DNA from: Chroococcidiopsis sp. CCMEE 29
GTDB lineage: Bacteria > Cyanobacteriota > Cyanobacteriia > Cyanobacteriales > Chroococcidiopsidaceae
Assembly: GCF_023558375.1 (NCBI RefSeq)
Contig: NZ_CP083761.1
Coordinates: 5,597,001 to 5,661,000 of the forward strand
Length of the DNA stretch: 64,000 nt
Direction: 5' to 3'
A program made the position numbers and the translations under genes. Positions 8,286-16,334 of the stretch are shown here, piece by piece. The first letter of the stretch is position 1. The number at the start of each line of letters is the position of its first letter. The notes beneath the pieces are model-generated. The model ran no database searches. It was not told the DNA's origin and was given only the letters and a program-made list of their open reading frames with translations.

Positions 8286-9547
8286 ATGCTGGATATCAAA
8301 TATATCAATAGTGCTTTTTCTCCTGCACAGGAAATCCTAAATCCTCAATCATTTGTTGGCAGAAAAGAGCAGATTAAAAATGGGATGTTATGTCTTAATA
8401 ATCCAGGTTCTTTTATGTCGATATATGGACTTCGTGGTGTAGGAAAACCATCCATAGCACATCAGATAGAATTAATTGCTCAAGGCGATCTGACTTTACC
8501 GAGAATTTTAAGCTTAAAAAATTTTATTCCCAGGGGAGGGTTTAACTTTTTAACGCACTACACAAAAGTAGATAGCTTTACTACAAATGTTCAGGATATA
8601 ATTAAGAGAATTTTATTTGGAGATAATAACAGCTCTTCTCTTTTTTCTTTAACAAACTTGGGAGAAAGGCAACTAGATTCTATCAAAAAAGTATTTGGTT
8701 CTGAAGGTGGAGGAAAATTTTTGGGTATACAATTAGGAGCAAAATCTTCGGAAGAAAAAACTACAAGTCCTATATATCAGATGACTTAACTCAGCAATTT
8801 AAACGACTTCTTGGAACTATTCAAAAAGACAATCAAAATAGATCTGGGTTACTTATATTAATTGATGAATTTGACACTTTAAAAGACAAGTCTGGGTTTG
8901 CGTCTATTATAAAAACTTGTTCGTCATCCTTCGTGAAATTTGGGATTATTGGAATTGCATCTGCTATTACAGAGCTAGTTGACGATCATTCATCTATTGG
9001 AAGGCAGATTGAATCAATAGAAGTAGACAGAATGCCAAATATTGAATTACAAGACATTTTGGCTAAAGCTGAATTTCAGGTTAGAAAAGAAATTGTTTTT
9101 GATGAGAAATCTCAGATTTAAATTGTGGATAAAGCTGAAGGTTTTCCTTATTTTGTTCATTTGCTTGGTAGAGAAGCTATGTTAATGGCTTTTGAGCTAG
9201 GTCAAAAGACTATTGACGCAAAAATAGTATCTTCACTTAGTGAAAAAATTGCTAATGGCAGATTAAGAACTATATACGAGAACATTTATCATGCTGCTGT
9301 CAAAAATTCACCGCAAAGAGAACTTCTTCTCAAAACATTTTCTGAAATCGAAGAGGACGAAATGTACACCGAAAATGTTTATCGATTAGTGAAAGAGCTA
9401 GGTATAACTAATCCATCACAACTAATGAAAGAGCTGACTGCGCCGGAAAAAGGTGCGCCAGTCCTAATGAAGATTAGAGAAAAATATTATCGGTTTTCTG
9501 ACCCAGTTTTTAAGACCTATGCAAGACTTAGGAACTGGAAATACTAA
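8286..9547 (+). pseudogene. Orc1/Cdc6-like AAA+ ATPase, broken
   Basis: Three frames give a protein of about 420 residues. N-terminal FVGRKEQI is followed by a P-loop, GLRGVGKPS, in which the Thr/Ser after Lys is Pro. A one-base loss in the A run near 8760 shifts the frame; the protein continues YISDDLTQQFKRLL with Walker B LLILIDEFDTL. A TAA at 9119-9121 interrupts it before DKAEGFPYFVHLLGREA, the lid region, and a winged-helix-like C-terminus ending NWKY. Bacterial members of this family occur in accessory and plasmid regions. With a changed P-loop, a frameshift and a stop, the gene is dead. Its AT-rich codon use differs from the neighbours. Confidence 0.7.
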
Positions 9548-9580
9548 GTTTTAATAACCGAAAATATTTCTCATCAAAAA

Positions 9581-9760
9581 TCAGCACAGGCGATGCCACT
9601 GAACTATTGGGCAAGTGGGTACAACTAAAGTATTAGTTTTGTTGCCGGGGCAGAACTGCTCCACTAGTTGGTAAAACACTTCAGGCTTGCGCGCGTGTTC
9701 AGTTCTAGGCGTAATGCTGGAGAAAGTGTCACCAGGTGCTAAGTCATTAAAAGCTTTGCT
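9581..9760 (-). pseudogene. Tail fragment of an MT-A70-type adenine methyltransferase
   Basis: A 59-codon frame bounded by stops contains FSSITPRTEHARKPEVFYQL followed by VEQFCPGNKT. Members of the MT-A70 DNA/RNA N6-adenine methyltransferase family end with a region of the form R-EHSRKP-E-Y-LIE-PG-ELFAR, which this resembles up to the PGNK. The ELFAR ending is lost. No DPPW catalytic motif is nearby, so only a relic remains. The rest of the interval 9548-10045 shows no other gene. Confidence 0.4.
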
Positions 9761-10045
9761 CTAAGTGGCTTTTAGCTGCTAATCATCTAATACATACAAA
9801 ACTTTACATGGTTCTTCTTTTCAACAGTGCCGGAACATTTCTCTCAAAATAAGAGAAATTGATGAAGTTTTGGCATCAAACTAGGAGAGATGAGGACAAG
9901 TTCCAACCCCAAGAATAAGATCGGAACTTTGTATATCTGCGTGGGCACTTCATGACAGACTCCCTAGTATGACACTAAGATCAGCAGTGACAGCTTTTCT
10001 CGGCATCGTCACCAAGGTCTCTCGCCTGTCCGCTTCGATGACTGG

Positions 10046-10438
10046 TTATGCCGTGCCCCTGACTGCATCTGCTATCACTTTGCGTGGTGCTAGTAAACCA
10101 AGGACAATTGCCACCAATATCAATGCTGGAACGTCGCCGAGAAGGTGCACACGTTCTGCAGGGTCAATCACTGCATGTACCGCCATGATCACTCCATGGA
10201 CAATACTCGACCAGACGGTAAACCAAATTAAACTCAGATGCGCTTCTGGTTTTCGAGAAGCCCATAGCAAGAAGATACCGAGCGTCGCATAAATCCCGAT
10301 AATCATCTGTTCGTATTCGTATTGACGTGGTTGCCATAACCAGCTGGCAGGCCAGATTCTTGTCAACGGATAGATAAGGAGAAAAGCAATTCCAACAACG
10401 ACAAGAGCAATTCGCAAGTACCGATGACTTTCATCCAT
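10046..10438 (-). CDS. DUF6632-type four-helix membrane protein
   Basis: A 130-residue integral membrane protein with four hydrophobic segments: IALVVVGIAFLLIYPLTRIW (about 10-29), MIIGIYATLGIFLLWA, IWFTVWSSIVHGVIMAV and ALILVAIVLGLLAP. The motifs EYEQMI-GIYATLG and SSIVHG-IMAVHAV with a following HLLGDVPA match my memory of the small DUF6632 family, whose function is unknown. It starts with MDESHRYLR, giving a short cytoplasmic N-terminus. Similar sequence (GGCACTTCATGACAG) occurs on both sides of the gene at 9945 and 10635, suggesting that it may have arrived as a unit. Confidence 0.65.
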   Translation of the reverse strand: MDESHRYLRIALVVVGIAFLLIYPLTRIWPASWLWQPRQYEYEQMIIGIYATLGIFLLWASRKPEAHLSLIWFTVWSSIVHGVIMAVHAVIDPAERVHLLGDVPALILVAIVLGLLAPRKVIADAVRGTA

Positions 10439-10676
10439 TGCTCCAACCTCCTACTATTTTTAGGATATTTTCTATCAATGGGATGCCTATTTGTCATGCT
10501 ATCTTTGCTAGTGCCATTCAACTTTGGAGTGTTAGGAATTGTCATGTTCCTCGTGAAATCGGAACTACATAAAGTTTTGCATCTTTCGATAGAGAATAGC
10601 TAAAAGCTAGTCATAATAACCATTCCAGAACTTTGGCACTTCATGACAGCTTCTCTAGGGCGTGTCTGCAAACCAT

Positions 10677-10698
10677 AAAAAAGTGCCCGTACCGGGCA
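10677..10698 (-). terminator. Rho-independent terminator of the GrpB-like gene
   Basis: On the minus strand, TGCCCG-GTA-CGGGCA makes a GC-rich six-pair hairpin followed by six U residues. It starts 5 bases after the stop codon of the GrpB-like gene at 10703, which is the expected place. Confidence 0.8.
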
Positions 10699-10702
10699 TA
10701 AG

Positions 10703-11227
10703 TTAGACTGCAAATTCTTGTCGCGCTCTTTGCATAACAGATTGTACATACTCGGCTTTACCACTAGTGTAAGCCTCGCGATCAGTTGCAAATCGTTGCG
10801 CTAAGTCACGCTTGAGGTCGGCATAGCGTTGTGCTTCGTCAGGGTGCTTACGAAGGTAGTCTCGGAACAACAAGCGTTCCCACAACTCGCTATTCGGTTC
10901 AACCATGTGGATATGGTGAGTGCGTGGACCATTTGGTGGTAGTCCTTTCACAAAGAACATCTGCCGAGGGTCAGGATTATCAGACCAATAATTATAACCA
11001 AGTGCTTCTAGCTGAGAAACAGCAACTTGCTTTGCTAGTGTAAGTGAATGCACTCCCACTAATAGATCAATGACAGGCTTGGCAGCTAACCCTGGTACTG
11101 CTGTACTGCCAAAGTGTTCAATGCATATGATCAGCTTTTGAGCGAGAATCTGGCGTAAGCGCGTGGCTTCTTGCTCGAAAAGAACAGGCCAAAGTGGATC
11201 GTACTCTACAATGATGACTTCATCCAT
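10703..11227 (-). CDS. GrpB family (UPF0157) nucleotidyltransferase-like protein
   Basis: A 174-residue protein, normal family length. It begins VIIVEYDPLWPVLFEQEATR and has the signature EHFGSTAVPGLAAKPVIDLL (about residues 37-56), where the GS and D residues resemble a nucleotidyltransferase active site. FFVKGLPPNGPRTHHIHMV and the LLFRDYLRKHPDEAQRYADL segment are also characteristic. GrpB-family proteins are predicted nucleotidyltransferases; their substrate is not established. The gene is monocistronic with its own terminator. Confidence 0.88.
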   Translation of the reverse strand: MDEVIIVEYDPLWPVLFEQEATRLRQILAQKLIICIEHFGSTAVPGLAAKPVIDLLVGVHSLTLAKQVAVSQLEALGYNYWSDNPDPRQMFFVKGLPPNGPRTHHIHMVEPNSELWERLLFRDYLRKHPDEAQRYADLKRDLAQRFATDREAYTSGKAEYVQSVMQRARQEFAV

Positions 11228-11267
11228 AAGTTTACTAGTGGAGGCACATTAGGCTATATCTACCAAT

Positions 11268-11530
11268 TCATAACCATAAACGAATAGCACCAATCATGAG
11301 CATCGCCAGATAGTTGATGGCATACTTCTCATAACGGGTTGCTATACGTCGATACTGCTTAAGCCGATTAATTAAGCGCTCCACCTGGTTGCGCTCCCGA
11401 TACAGTCCCCGGTTGAACCGCCCTCGTCGCTTCTGATTAGTGCGTTTTGGGATGATATTCGCTAGTCTTGATTTAATAGGGGATAGCAGAGTTTGCCGTG
11501 CTACTTTTACCGGTCCGGCTAGTGGCTAGG
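11268..11530 (-). pseudogene. IS5-family transposase C-terminal fragment
   Basis: The minus strand reads ANIIPKRTNQKRRGRFNRGL, then YRERNQVERLINRLKQYRR and ends NYLAMLMIGAIRLWL. This is the last DDE Glu region (RNQVERLI) and C-terminus of an IS5/IS1182-like transposase. No N-terminal part is present in the window. On the right the fragment abuts the small membrane-protein gene at 11535. Confidence 0.8.
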
Positions 11531-11534
11531 TGAT

Positions 11535-11807
11535 TTGGCTTTCCAGGGTTCTATGAGTTCTACTCTAGGGATGCTTGAACAGGGGGTAGGAATGGTTCAG
11601 TTGCAACAGAATGTGATTACTAGGAAGAACTTAGTCTATAGCCTGATTACTGGTCTAGTTGTTGGCATAATTGCTGGGGCTCCCCTAGGCTGGATAGCTC
11701 ACCGATTCTATGCCGAGCGCCGGTTGGCTGAGGTTTTGATTTGCCGGGAGAAGCACAGAAACCTGCCAGAAGCTCAACTTCAGTCGCTTTGCGGCTCGCG
11801 GTTTTGA
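11535..11807 (+). CDS. Hypothetical small membrane protein
   Basis: A 90-codon frame with one strong membrane segment, LITGLVVGIIAGAPLGWIAH (about residues 37-56), and a polar tail ending CREKHRNLPEAQLQSL. The first codons may come from the adjacent IS5 junction; an internal ATG such as the one at 11592 (MVQLQQNV) is a plausible start. No family was recognised. It lies between an IS fragment and an FkbM gene. Confidence 0.5.
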   Translation: MAFQGSMSSTLGMLEQGVGMVQLQQNVITRKNLVYSLITGLVVGIIAGAPLGWIAHRFYAERRLAEVLICREKHRNLPEAQLQSLCGSRF

Positions 11808-12052
11808 AGCTGGTAGGACTGAGGAATTAGCGAATTAATGCAAGGGTTCAAAATCTATCGCTTAGTTGCAAGACGCGACTACCTAATGATTGTTTTCTAC
11901 AGCCATGCCAAAAGTTGGCAGTTTCGGATAGTTATACCGGATGGCTGTAGTATCAGTACGGGAAAGGTTTAGTATACCCCCAAGGGGCAGAAGATGCTGC
12001 CAAACTTTGGTTCAGAACTTAGCGAGCGCACTCCTCACTGGGGATCTCCCCA

Positions 12053-12907
12053 ATGAGGAAGTCAAACAAACGGCGTACTCCAGAATTTATTCTTCCCAAC
12101 GGAATGAAAATCTTTTACTTACGGGAAGACGAAGTGAAGTTTCTTTACGGACAAGTCCAAGGGTACTGCAAAAATGGAATTGAGTTGCACGAAGGTGACA
12201 TCGTATTTGATGTGGGAGCAAACATTGGTTTATTCACACTCTGGGTAGATCAGATGTGTAATAAAAATGTGAGTGTTTATGCTTTCGAGCCCATCCCAGC
12301 CATTTTTGAAGTATTGCAACGTAACGCCCAACGTTTTGGTTCAAACAATCTCAAGGTATTTCCCTACGGACTCTCGCAGGAATCGAAAAATGTAACTTTC
12401 GCTTACTATCCCAACGCTACAGGTTTGTCTACCGCCTACCCAGATGTTTCTAAGCTAGAACGAGATAAATTCAAGCAGGCTATTCTTCGCAATCTCGAAA
12501 ACGCACCAACTTCCATTCGTTGGCTTCGTTGGCTTCGTTGGCTTCCACCGTTCTTGCGGCCGATTATTCTCGATCTGAAGATAGAAAAAGCTTTTCAAAT
12601 AGAGCAAGTCACTTGCCAGTTAAGAACTGTATCAGAGATTGTCCGCGAGAATAATATTCAACAGATTGATTTGCTCAAAGTAGATGTGGAGAAAAGCGAG
12701 CTGGATGTACTTTTGGGCATTGAACAGCAGGATTGGTCAAAAATCAAGCAAGTTTTTGTTGAAGTAGATGATTGGGGTTGTTTCGGAGAAAAAATTGTAT
12801 CCTTACTTAAAAAACATGGATTGAGTCAGATCGTACTTGATCAGGAACTGATGCTGAAAGGGTCAAATATGTTTAATCTATATGCTGTGCGACCCAAACC
12901 TCGATAG
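12053..12907 (+). CDS. FkbM-family SAM-dependent methyltransferase
   Basis: The 284-residue protein has SAM-binding motif I, VFDVGANIGLFTLW (about residues 50-63), then VYAFEPIPAIFEVL (motif II acidic residue) and IDLLKVDVEKSELDVLLGIE (about 209-228), the characteristic FkbM C-terminal strand-loop. FkbM enzymes are usually sugar or polyketide O-methyltransferases; no biosynthetic neighbours indicate the substrate. At about residues 156-164 the protein reads WLRWLRWL, encoded by three tandem CGTTGGCTT nonamers (12518-12544), a likely slippage expansion in frame. The gene is complete. Confidence 0.85.
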   Translation: MRKSNKRRTPEFILPNGMKIFYLREDEVKFLYGQVQGYCKNGIELHEGDIVFDVGANIGLFTLWVDQMCNKNVSVYAFEPIPAIFEVLQRNAQRFGSNNLKVFPYGLSQESKNVTFAYYPNATGLSTAYPDVSKLERDKFKQAILRNLENAPTSIRWLRWLRWLPPFLRPIILDLKIEKAFQIEQVTCQLRTVSEIVRENNIQQIDLLKVDVEKSELDVLLGIEQQDWSKIKQVFVEVDDWGCFGEKIVSLLKKHGLSQIVLDQELMLKGSNMFNLYAVRPKPR

Positions 12908-13002
12908 AAATCGAGAGCGTAACAAATTGAAGTGATTCTGCCACATTTGTAGTGTTTTTTTGATTTAAAGTCTTATTGATAAGACTCTCTGAATTCCAGT
13001 TC

Positions 13003-13217
13003 GTGGAATAGACCGCTCAAAGCATTGATTTATCGTTATCAGTTAGAGCTAGGTTTTCCAATTTGACCTCAGCTTATCAATCCCTCGTCACCTATCCCAC
13101 GGCAGAATCAGGGTTTGAGGGATTTTCTATGATTTTTACTTATGCATTCAGCGCTATCACTGATTACAGCTACAATCGACTAGCCTTGAAACGAAACTGA
13201 TAGCACAGAGAGCAGCG
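13003..13217 (+). promoter_or_regulatory. Control region of RHH-ParA operon, copy B
   Basis: Related along its length to 7591-7812 upstream of RHH copy A. Shared blocks include GTGGAATAGA, CTCAAAGCATTGATTTATCG and GAATCAGG. Near the gene, GCTATC at 13153-13158 and its inverse GATAGC at 13199-13204 bracket the likely promoter. Conservation of non-coding sequence together with the RHH gene suggests an operator and possibly a centromere-like site; that function is inferred. Confidence 0.5.
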
Positions 13218-13442
13218 ATGCCAAAATCACCGATGATCGGGGCTAGAGTGCCTCAAGAATGGCAGCAACAAATCAACGCGATCGCCGCCGCGGCGGGTCG
13301 CAAGGAAGCAGAAGTCGTCAGGGAGGCTTTAGCCCAGTATTTGGGGGAGACAGCGGTATGGGGGGCGATCACTTCCCTAGAAGATAGGGTTACTTCCCTA
13401 GAACGGAAGTTGGCGGGATTGGGGAGACTGGTTAGGGAATGA
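13218..13442 (+). CDS. Ribbon-helix-helix protein preceding ParA, copy B
   Basis: A 74-residue protein, SPMIGARVPQEWQQQINAIA then EVVREALAQYLGE, the strand-helix-helix of the CopG/Arc class, with a C-terminal coiled coil (LEDRVTSLERKLAGLG). Its stop codon overlaps the start of the ParA frame by four bases (ATGA, 13439-13442), so the two were translationally coupled. In plasmid type Ib-like partition systems the small RHH partner binds the centromere and controls the operon, while ParA supplies the ATPase. The paralogue at 7813 has lost its ParA. Confidence 0.8.
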   Translation: MPKSPMIGARVPQEWQQQINAIAAAAGRKEAEVVREALAQYLGETAVWGAITSLEDRVTSLERKLAGLGRLVRE

Positions 13443-13864
13443 GAACTTTGGGATTGCCAAAGTTTTTGCGGCTGCCGATGATTATTACTGTTGCATCGTT
13501 CAAGGGTGGTGTGGGGAAAACAACCACTGCCCTCCCCCTGGCCACCTACTTTCAAAATAAGGCTGCCACGCTGTTAGTCGATGGCGACTTAAATCGGAGT
13601 GCGCTGGATTGGTCAACCCGGGGCAGCTTGCCTTTCAAAGTTGTGGATGAAAAACAAGCGGTCAAATATGCTCGGCAGTACGAGCACATTGTCATCGACA
13701 CGCCGGCTCGACCGAATACAGAAGAGCTGAAGACAATTGCTGAAGGGTGCGATTTGCTGGTCCTGCCAACCAGCCCCGATGCGCTAGCAATGGGTGCAAC
13801 ACTTCAGATGGTTGATTTTTTTGGGACGCTTGATACTAATTACCGCATCTTAATTACATGGTAG
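13439..13864 (+). pseudogene. ParA-family partition ATPase, 3' end removed by IS1
   Basis: The frame has the deviant Walker A of ParA/MinD ATPases, FKGGVGKTTTA, and LLVDGDLNRSALDW with Walker A' Asp. HIVIDTPARPNTEEL carries Walker B, and LLVLPTSPDALAM follows. The probable start is ATG 13478 (MIITVASFKGG), although the frame extends back to the ATGA overlap. Homology stops at NYRILIT, where the IS1 end begins at about 13859 and supplies the stop. About a third of a normal ParA (about 200-210 residues) is missing, so it is probably inactive. Confidence 0.8.
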
Positions 13865-14174
13865 TGCTAAATAAGTAATGATGCATTGTAGTAGTGGACG
13901 AAATACCAAATAGCACCAATGTGATTCTCTAGTGGGTAGTCCTAAAGATGTAAGGATAGAGGTAAGGTCTTTTTACTCAAGAGCCATGTCGGAAACTCCA
14001 CTTGTTTGTCCACGCTGTCATTCCAGTCGTATTGTTAAAAATGGGTTGATCCACAACGGCAACCAGAATTTTAAATGTAAAGACTGGAGTCGACAATTTG
14101 TACAAAACGCAACAAAAAAGGTAATTCGGCAGGAAACCAGATATTTGATCGACGTTGCAGTTACTGCTAACTAA
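13859..14174 (+). mobile_element. IS1-family element, 5' part only
   Basis: It begins with the end sequence GGTAGTGCTAAATAAGTAAT (also found at 2989) and continues to a transposase start at ATG 13986: MSETPLVCPRCHSSRIVKNG, a CxxC zinc ribbon, then NFKCKDWSRQFV. In intact relatives the second CxxC is complete; here the second Cys position is Trp (CKDW). Homology ends at ETRYLID and a stop follows, so the helix-turn-helix and catalytic parts are gone. Confidence 0.75.
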
Positions 14175-14643
14175 GACTAGGAAAGATAAGTTAAGTTAGT
14201 TTTACCTTAAGCAACCGATGTTTTTCAATCTGAAATTCCCCTCTTCCGTCACTCTCGCTGGAGAATAGCCGAAACGAGGTGAATTCGTTGTGGTTGGACT
14301 AAATGAATTCAGCAAAACTGCACGTCAACAGAACAGGAATTTATTTTCTTCTCGGAGTGATAGAAGCTGTTTACGGAAGCGATAGCGTCCGTTATGGATG
14401 GAAGAAACAAAATTAACAGACACCAAAAAAATCTACACTCTTATTGTGTCCTGACAGTTAAGACCGATCCCCCAATGGTGCTTTCTCGCCCGTACAGAAG
14501 CTTGGTTCTGGGTTGAGACGGTTATGACATTGGTGAAATGGCTACTGCTATTATCCCGTTTAGGAGACTGTATTCATCCGTCAACCCAGGTCAGGGCGCA
14601 CTTACAATTGCTAGTATGACTCCTCATTCGGAGGAAGCCTTTA
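14175..14643 (+). ncRNA. IS110 left non-coding end, candidate bridge RNA
   Basis: These 470 bases upstream of the IS110 transposase have no ORF. CTGGGTTGA-GACGG at 14508-14521 can pair with CCG-TCAACCCAG at 14578-14589, giving a long stem with a two-base bulge that encloses a 56-base internal region. IS110-group elements express a structured bridge RNA from the non-coding end upstream of the recombinase, whose internal loops specify target and donor. Position and folding fit this, but loop-to-target pairing was not checked and the exact element ends are not known. Confidence 0.45.
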
Positions 14644-16041
14644 ATGATGAAAACACCAAAGTCCAAAACCCGTTTCCATCAACCAAATACAAATGAAACT
14701 TCTGAGTTAAGACAAATCAATCCAAATGCAGCAGGGATTGATATCGGTTCAGAATTTCACTGGGTGAGTGTACCAAAAGACCGAGCATCCGAGTGTGTCA
14801 GACGTTTTGGCTGTTATACTGCTGACTTGTATGCCCTTGCAGATTGGCTAGCTGAATGTCGAGTGGAAACTGTAGCAATGGAATCAACGGGGGTGTATTG
14901 GATTGCGTTGTTTCAAATCTTGGAGACCAGAGGCTTTGAGGTCAAACTTGTCAACGCCCATCACGTCAAAACTTTACCTGGACGTAAAACTGATATTTTA
15001 GACTGTCAATGGCTGCAACAGTTGCACAGTTACGGATTGTTGTCTGGTTCTTTTCGTCCAGAAGATCAGATTTGTGTATTACGAAGTTATATCCGCCATC
15101 GGGATAGTCTCATCAAAAGTGCTTGTGTTCACGTTCAACGGATGCAGAAAGTTCTAACCCAGATGAACGTGCAACTGCATAAAGTAGTTAGCGATATCAC
15201 TGGTACTACTGGGATGACAATTATTCGAGCAATTGTTGCTGGAGAACGAAACCCACAAATTTTAGCAGCTAAAAGACATCACCGTACTAAACGCTCTGAA
15301 GCTGAAATTGCTGCTGCTTTAAATGGTGATTATCGCAGTGAGCATATTTTTGTACTTCAACAGGAGCTACGACTTTACGATGTCTATCACGCTCAGATAG
15401 CAGCTTGCGACCGACAAATACAAGAGTGCTTGGCTGAATTTAGCGACAAAGTTAATCTCGACGAATCTCCGCTTTCGCAACCAAAGCATCCCCGCAATAA
15501 ACCTCAAGGCAATGAACCCGCTTTTGATTTACGTACCCATCTCTACCGAATTAGTGGCGTGGATTTCACTGCTATTGATGGTCTTGGTATCCTGACGGTG
15601 CAAACCATTATTTCTGAAGTCGGTTTAGATCCTACCCGATTCCCAACTGTTAAACACTTTACTTCCTGGCTTGGTCTTTGCCCTTGCAATCGCATCACTG
15701 GTGGTAAAGTTAAACGTTCTCAAACTCGCTTGGTTGTTAACCCTGCTACCAACGCTTTCCGAATGGCGGCACAAACTGCTGGCAAGAGCAATTCAGCTTT
15801 AGGTGCCTTTTATCGTCGCTTACGTTCTCGCCTTGGTACGCCCAAAGCTATTACTGCTACTGCTCATAAGCTGGCACGAATTTTCTACCGACTTTGGACA
15901 ACAGGAGGTAATTATCAAGATCCTGGCATGGATTATTATGAACAACGTTACCAAGAACGAGTTATTAACAACCTCCAAAAAAAGGCTCTAGCTTTAGGTT
16001 TTGAACTCATTCCTCAGCCCGAAGCAAATACGGTTTCTTAG
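14644..16041 (+). CDS. IS110-family transposase
   Basis: A complete 465-residue IS110 recombinase. The N-terminal RuvC-like DEDD domain shows GIDIGSEFHWV (about 31-41, Asp), VAMESTGVYW (about 77-86, Glu) and KTDILDCQWLQQL (about 115-127, the DxxD pair). The C-terminal Tnp_20 domain runs from about 300 with ISGVDFTAIDGLGILT, and contains FTSWLGLCPCNRITGGK and the NPATNAFRMAAQ helix. In some relatives the TGG at this place is SGG, so which residue is the nucleophile here needs an alignment. The insert at 210-290 makes it longer than the usual 330-400 residues. A GGAGGA site lies 9 bases before ATG. No frame damage. Confidence 0.9.
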   Translation: MMKTPKSKTRFHQPNTNETSELRQINPNAAGIDIGSEFHWVSVPKDRASECVRRFGCYTADLYALADWLAECRVETVAMESTGVYWIALFQILETRGFEVKLVNAHHVKTLPGRKTDILDCQWLQQLHSYGLLSGSFRPEDQICVLRSYIRHRDSLIKSACVHVQRMQKVLTQMNVQLHKVVSDITGTTGMTIIRAIVAGERNPQILAAKRHHRTKRSEAEIAAALNGDYRSEHIFVLQQELRLYDVYHAQIAACDRQIQECLAEFSDKVNLDESPLSQPKHPRNKPQGNEPAFDLRTHLYRISGVDFTAIDGLGILTVQTIISEVGLDPTRFPTVKHFTSWLGLCPCNRITGGKVKRSQTRLVVNPATNAFRMAAQTAGKSNSALGAFYRRLRSRLGTPKAITATAHKLARIFYRLWTTGGNYQDPGMDYYEQRYQERVINNLQKKALALGFELIPQPEANTVS

Positions 16042-16334
16042 GAGAGGGGTAGCTTCAATTATCTGCAGGTAAGTTTAATGGCAGACATTGAGTCGGGCTA
16101 CAGATTGAAATTTTGCCCTGGGTACTAAAGCTGTTACTGAGAGACTCAAATCTTCCATTGCAAACATTTGTCTGTGAATCATTTAGACTGCCATTAGAAA
16201 TGGTTAAGTGTTTAACGAACGCTCAAGAGAGCGTTAGCATTAAAGACATCGAGTCGATTACCTGAGCTTGAGCAGAGGGAATATTGACCCAGCCCTAACC
16301 AAAGCTCACCCAACCTAATTTTGGTATTCCCGCT
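16042..16334. other. Non-coding tail of IS110 and spacer with a hairpin
   Basis: No gene is visible. AACGCTC at 16218-16224 pairs with GAGCGTT at 16229-16235 across an AAGA loop, a seven-pair hairpin without a U tract. It may belong to the right end of the IS110 element or to the leader of the kinase gene that starts at 16335. Confidence 0.4.

Noticed and set aside
10363-10545. 60-codon minus frame upstream of the DUF6632 gene
   Set aside because: It overlaps the start of the DUF6632 gene in a different frame and has no recognisable motif.
11941-12183. 80-codon frame overlapping the start of the FkbM gene
   Set aside because: It lies mostly in another frame of the FkbM gene and shows no motif; the FkbM frame has clear SAM motifs.
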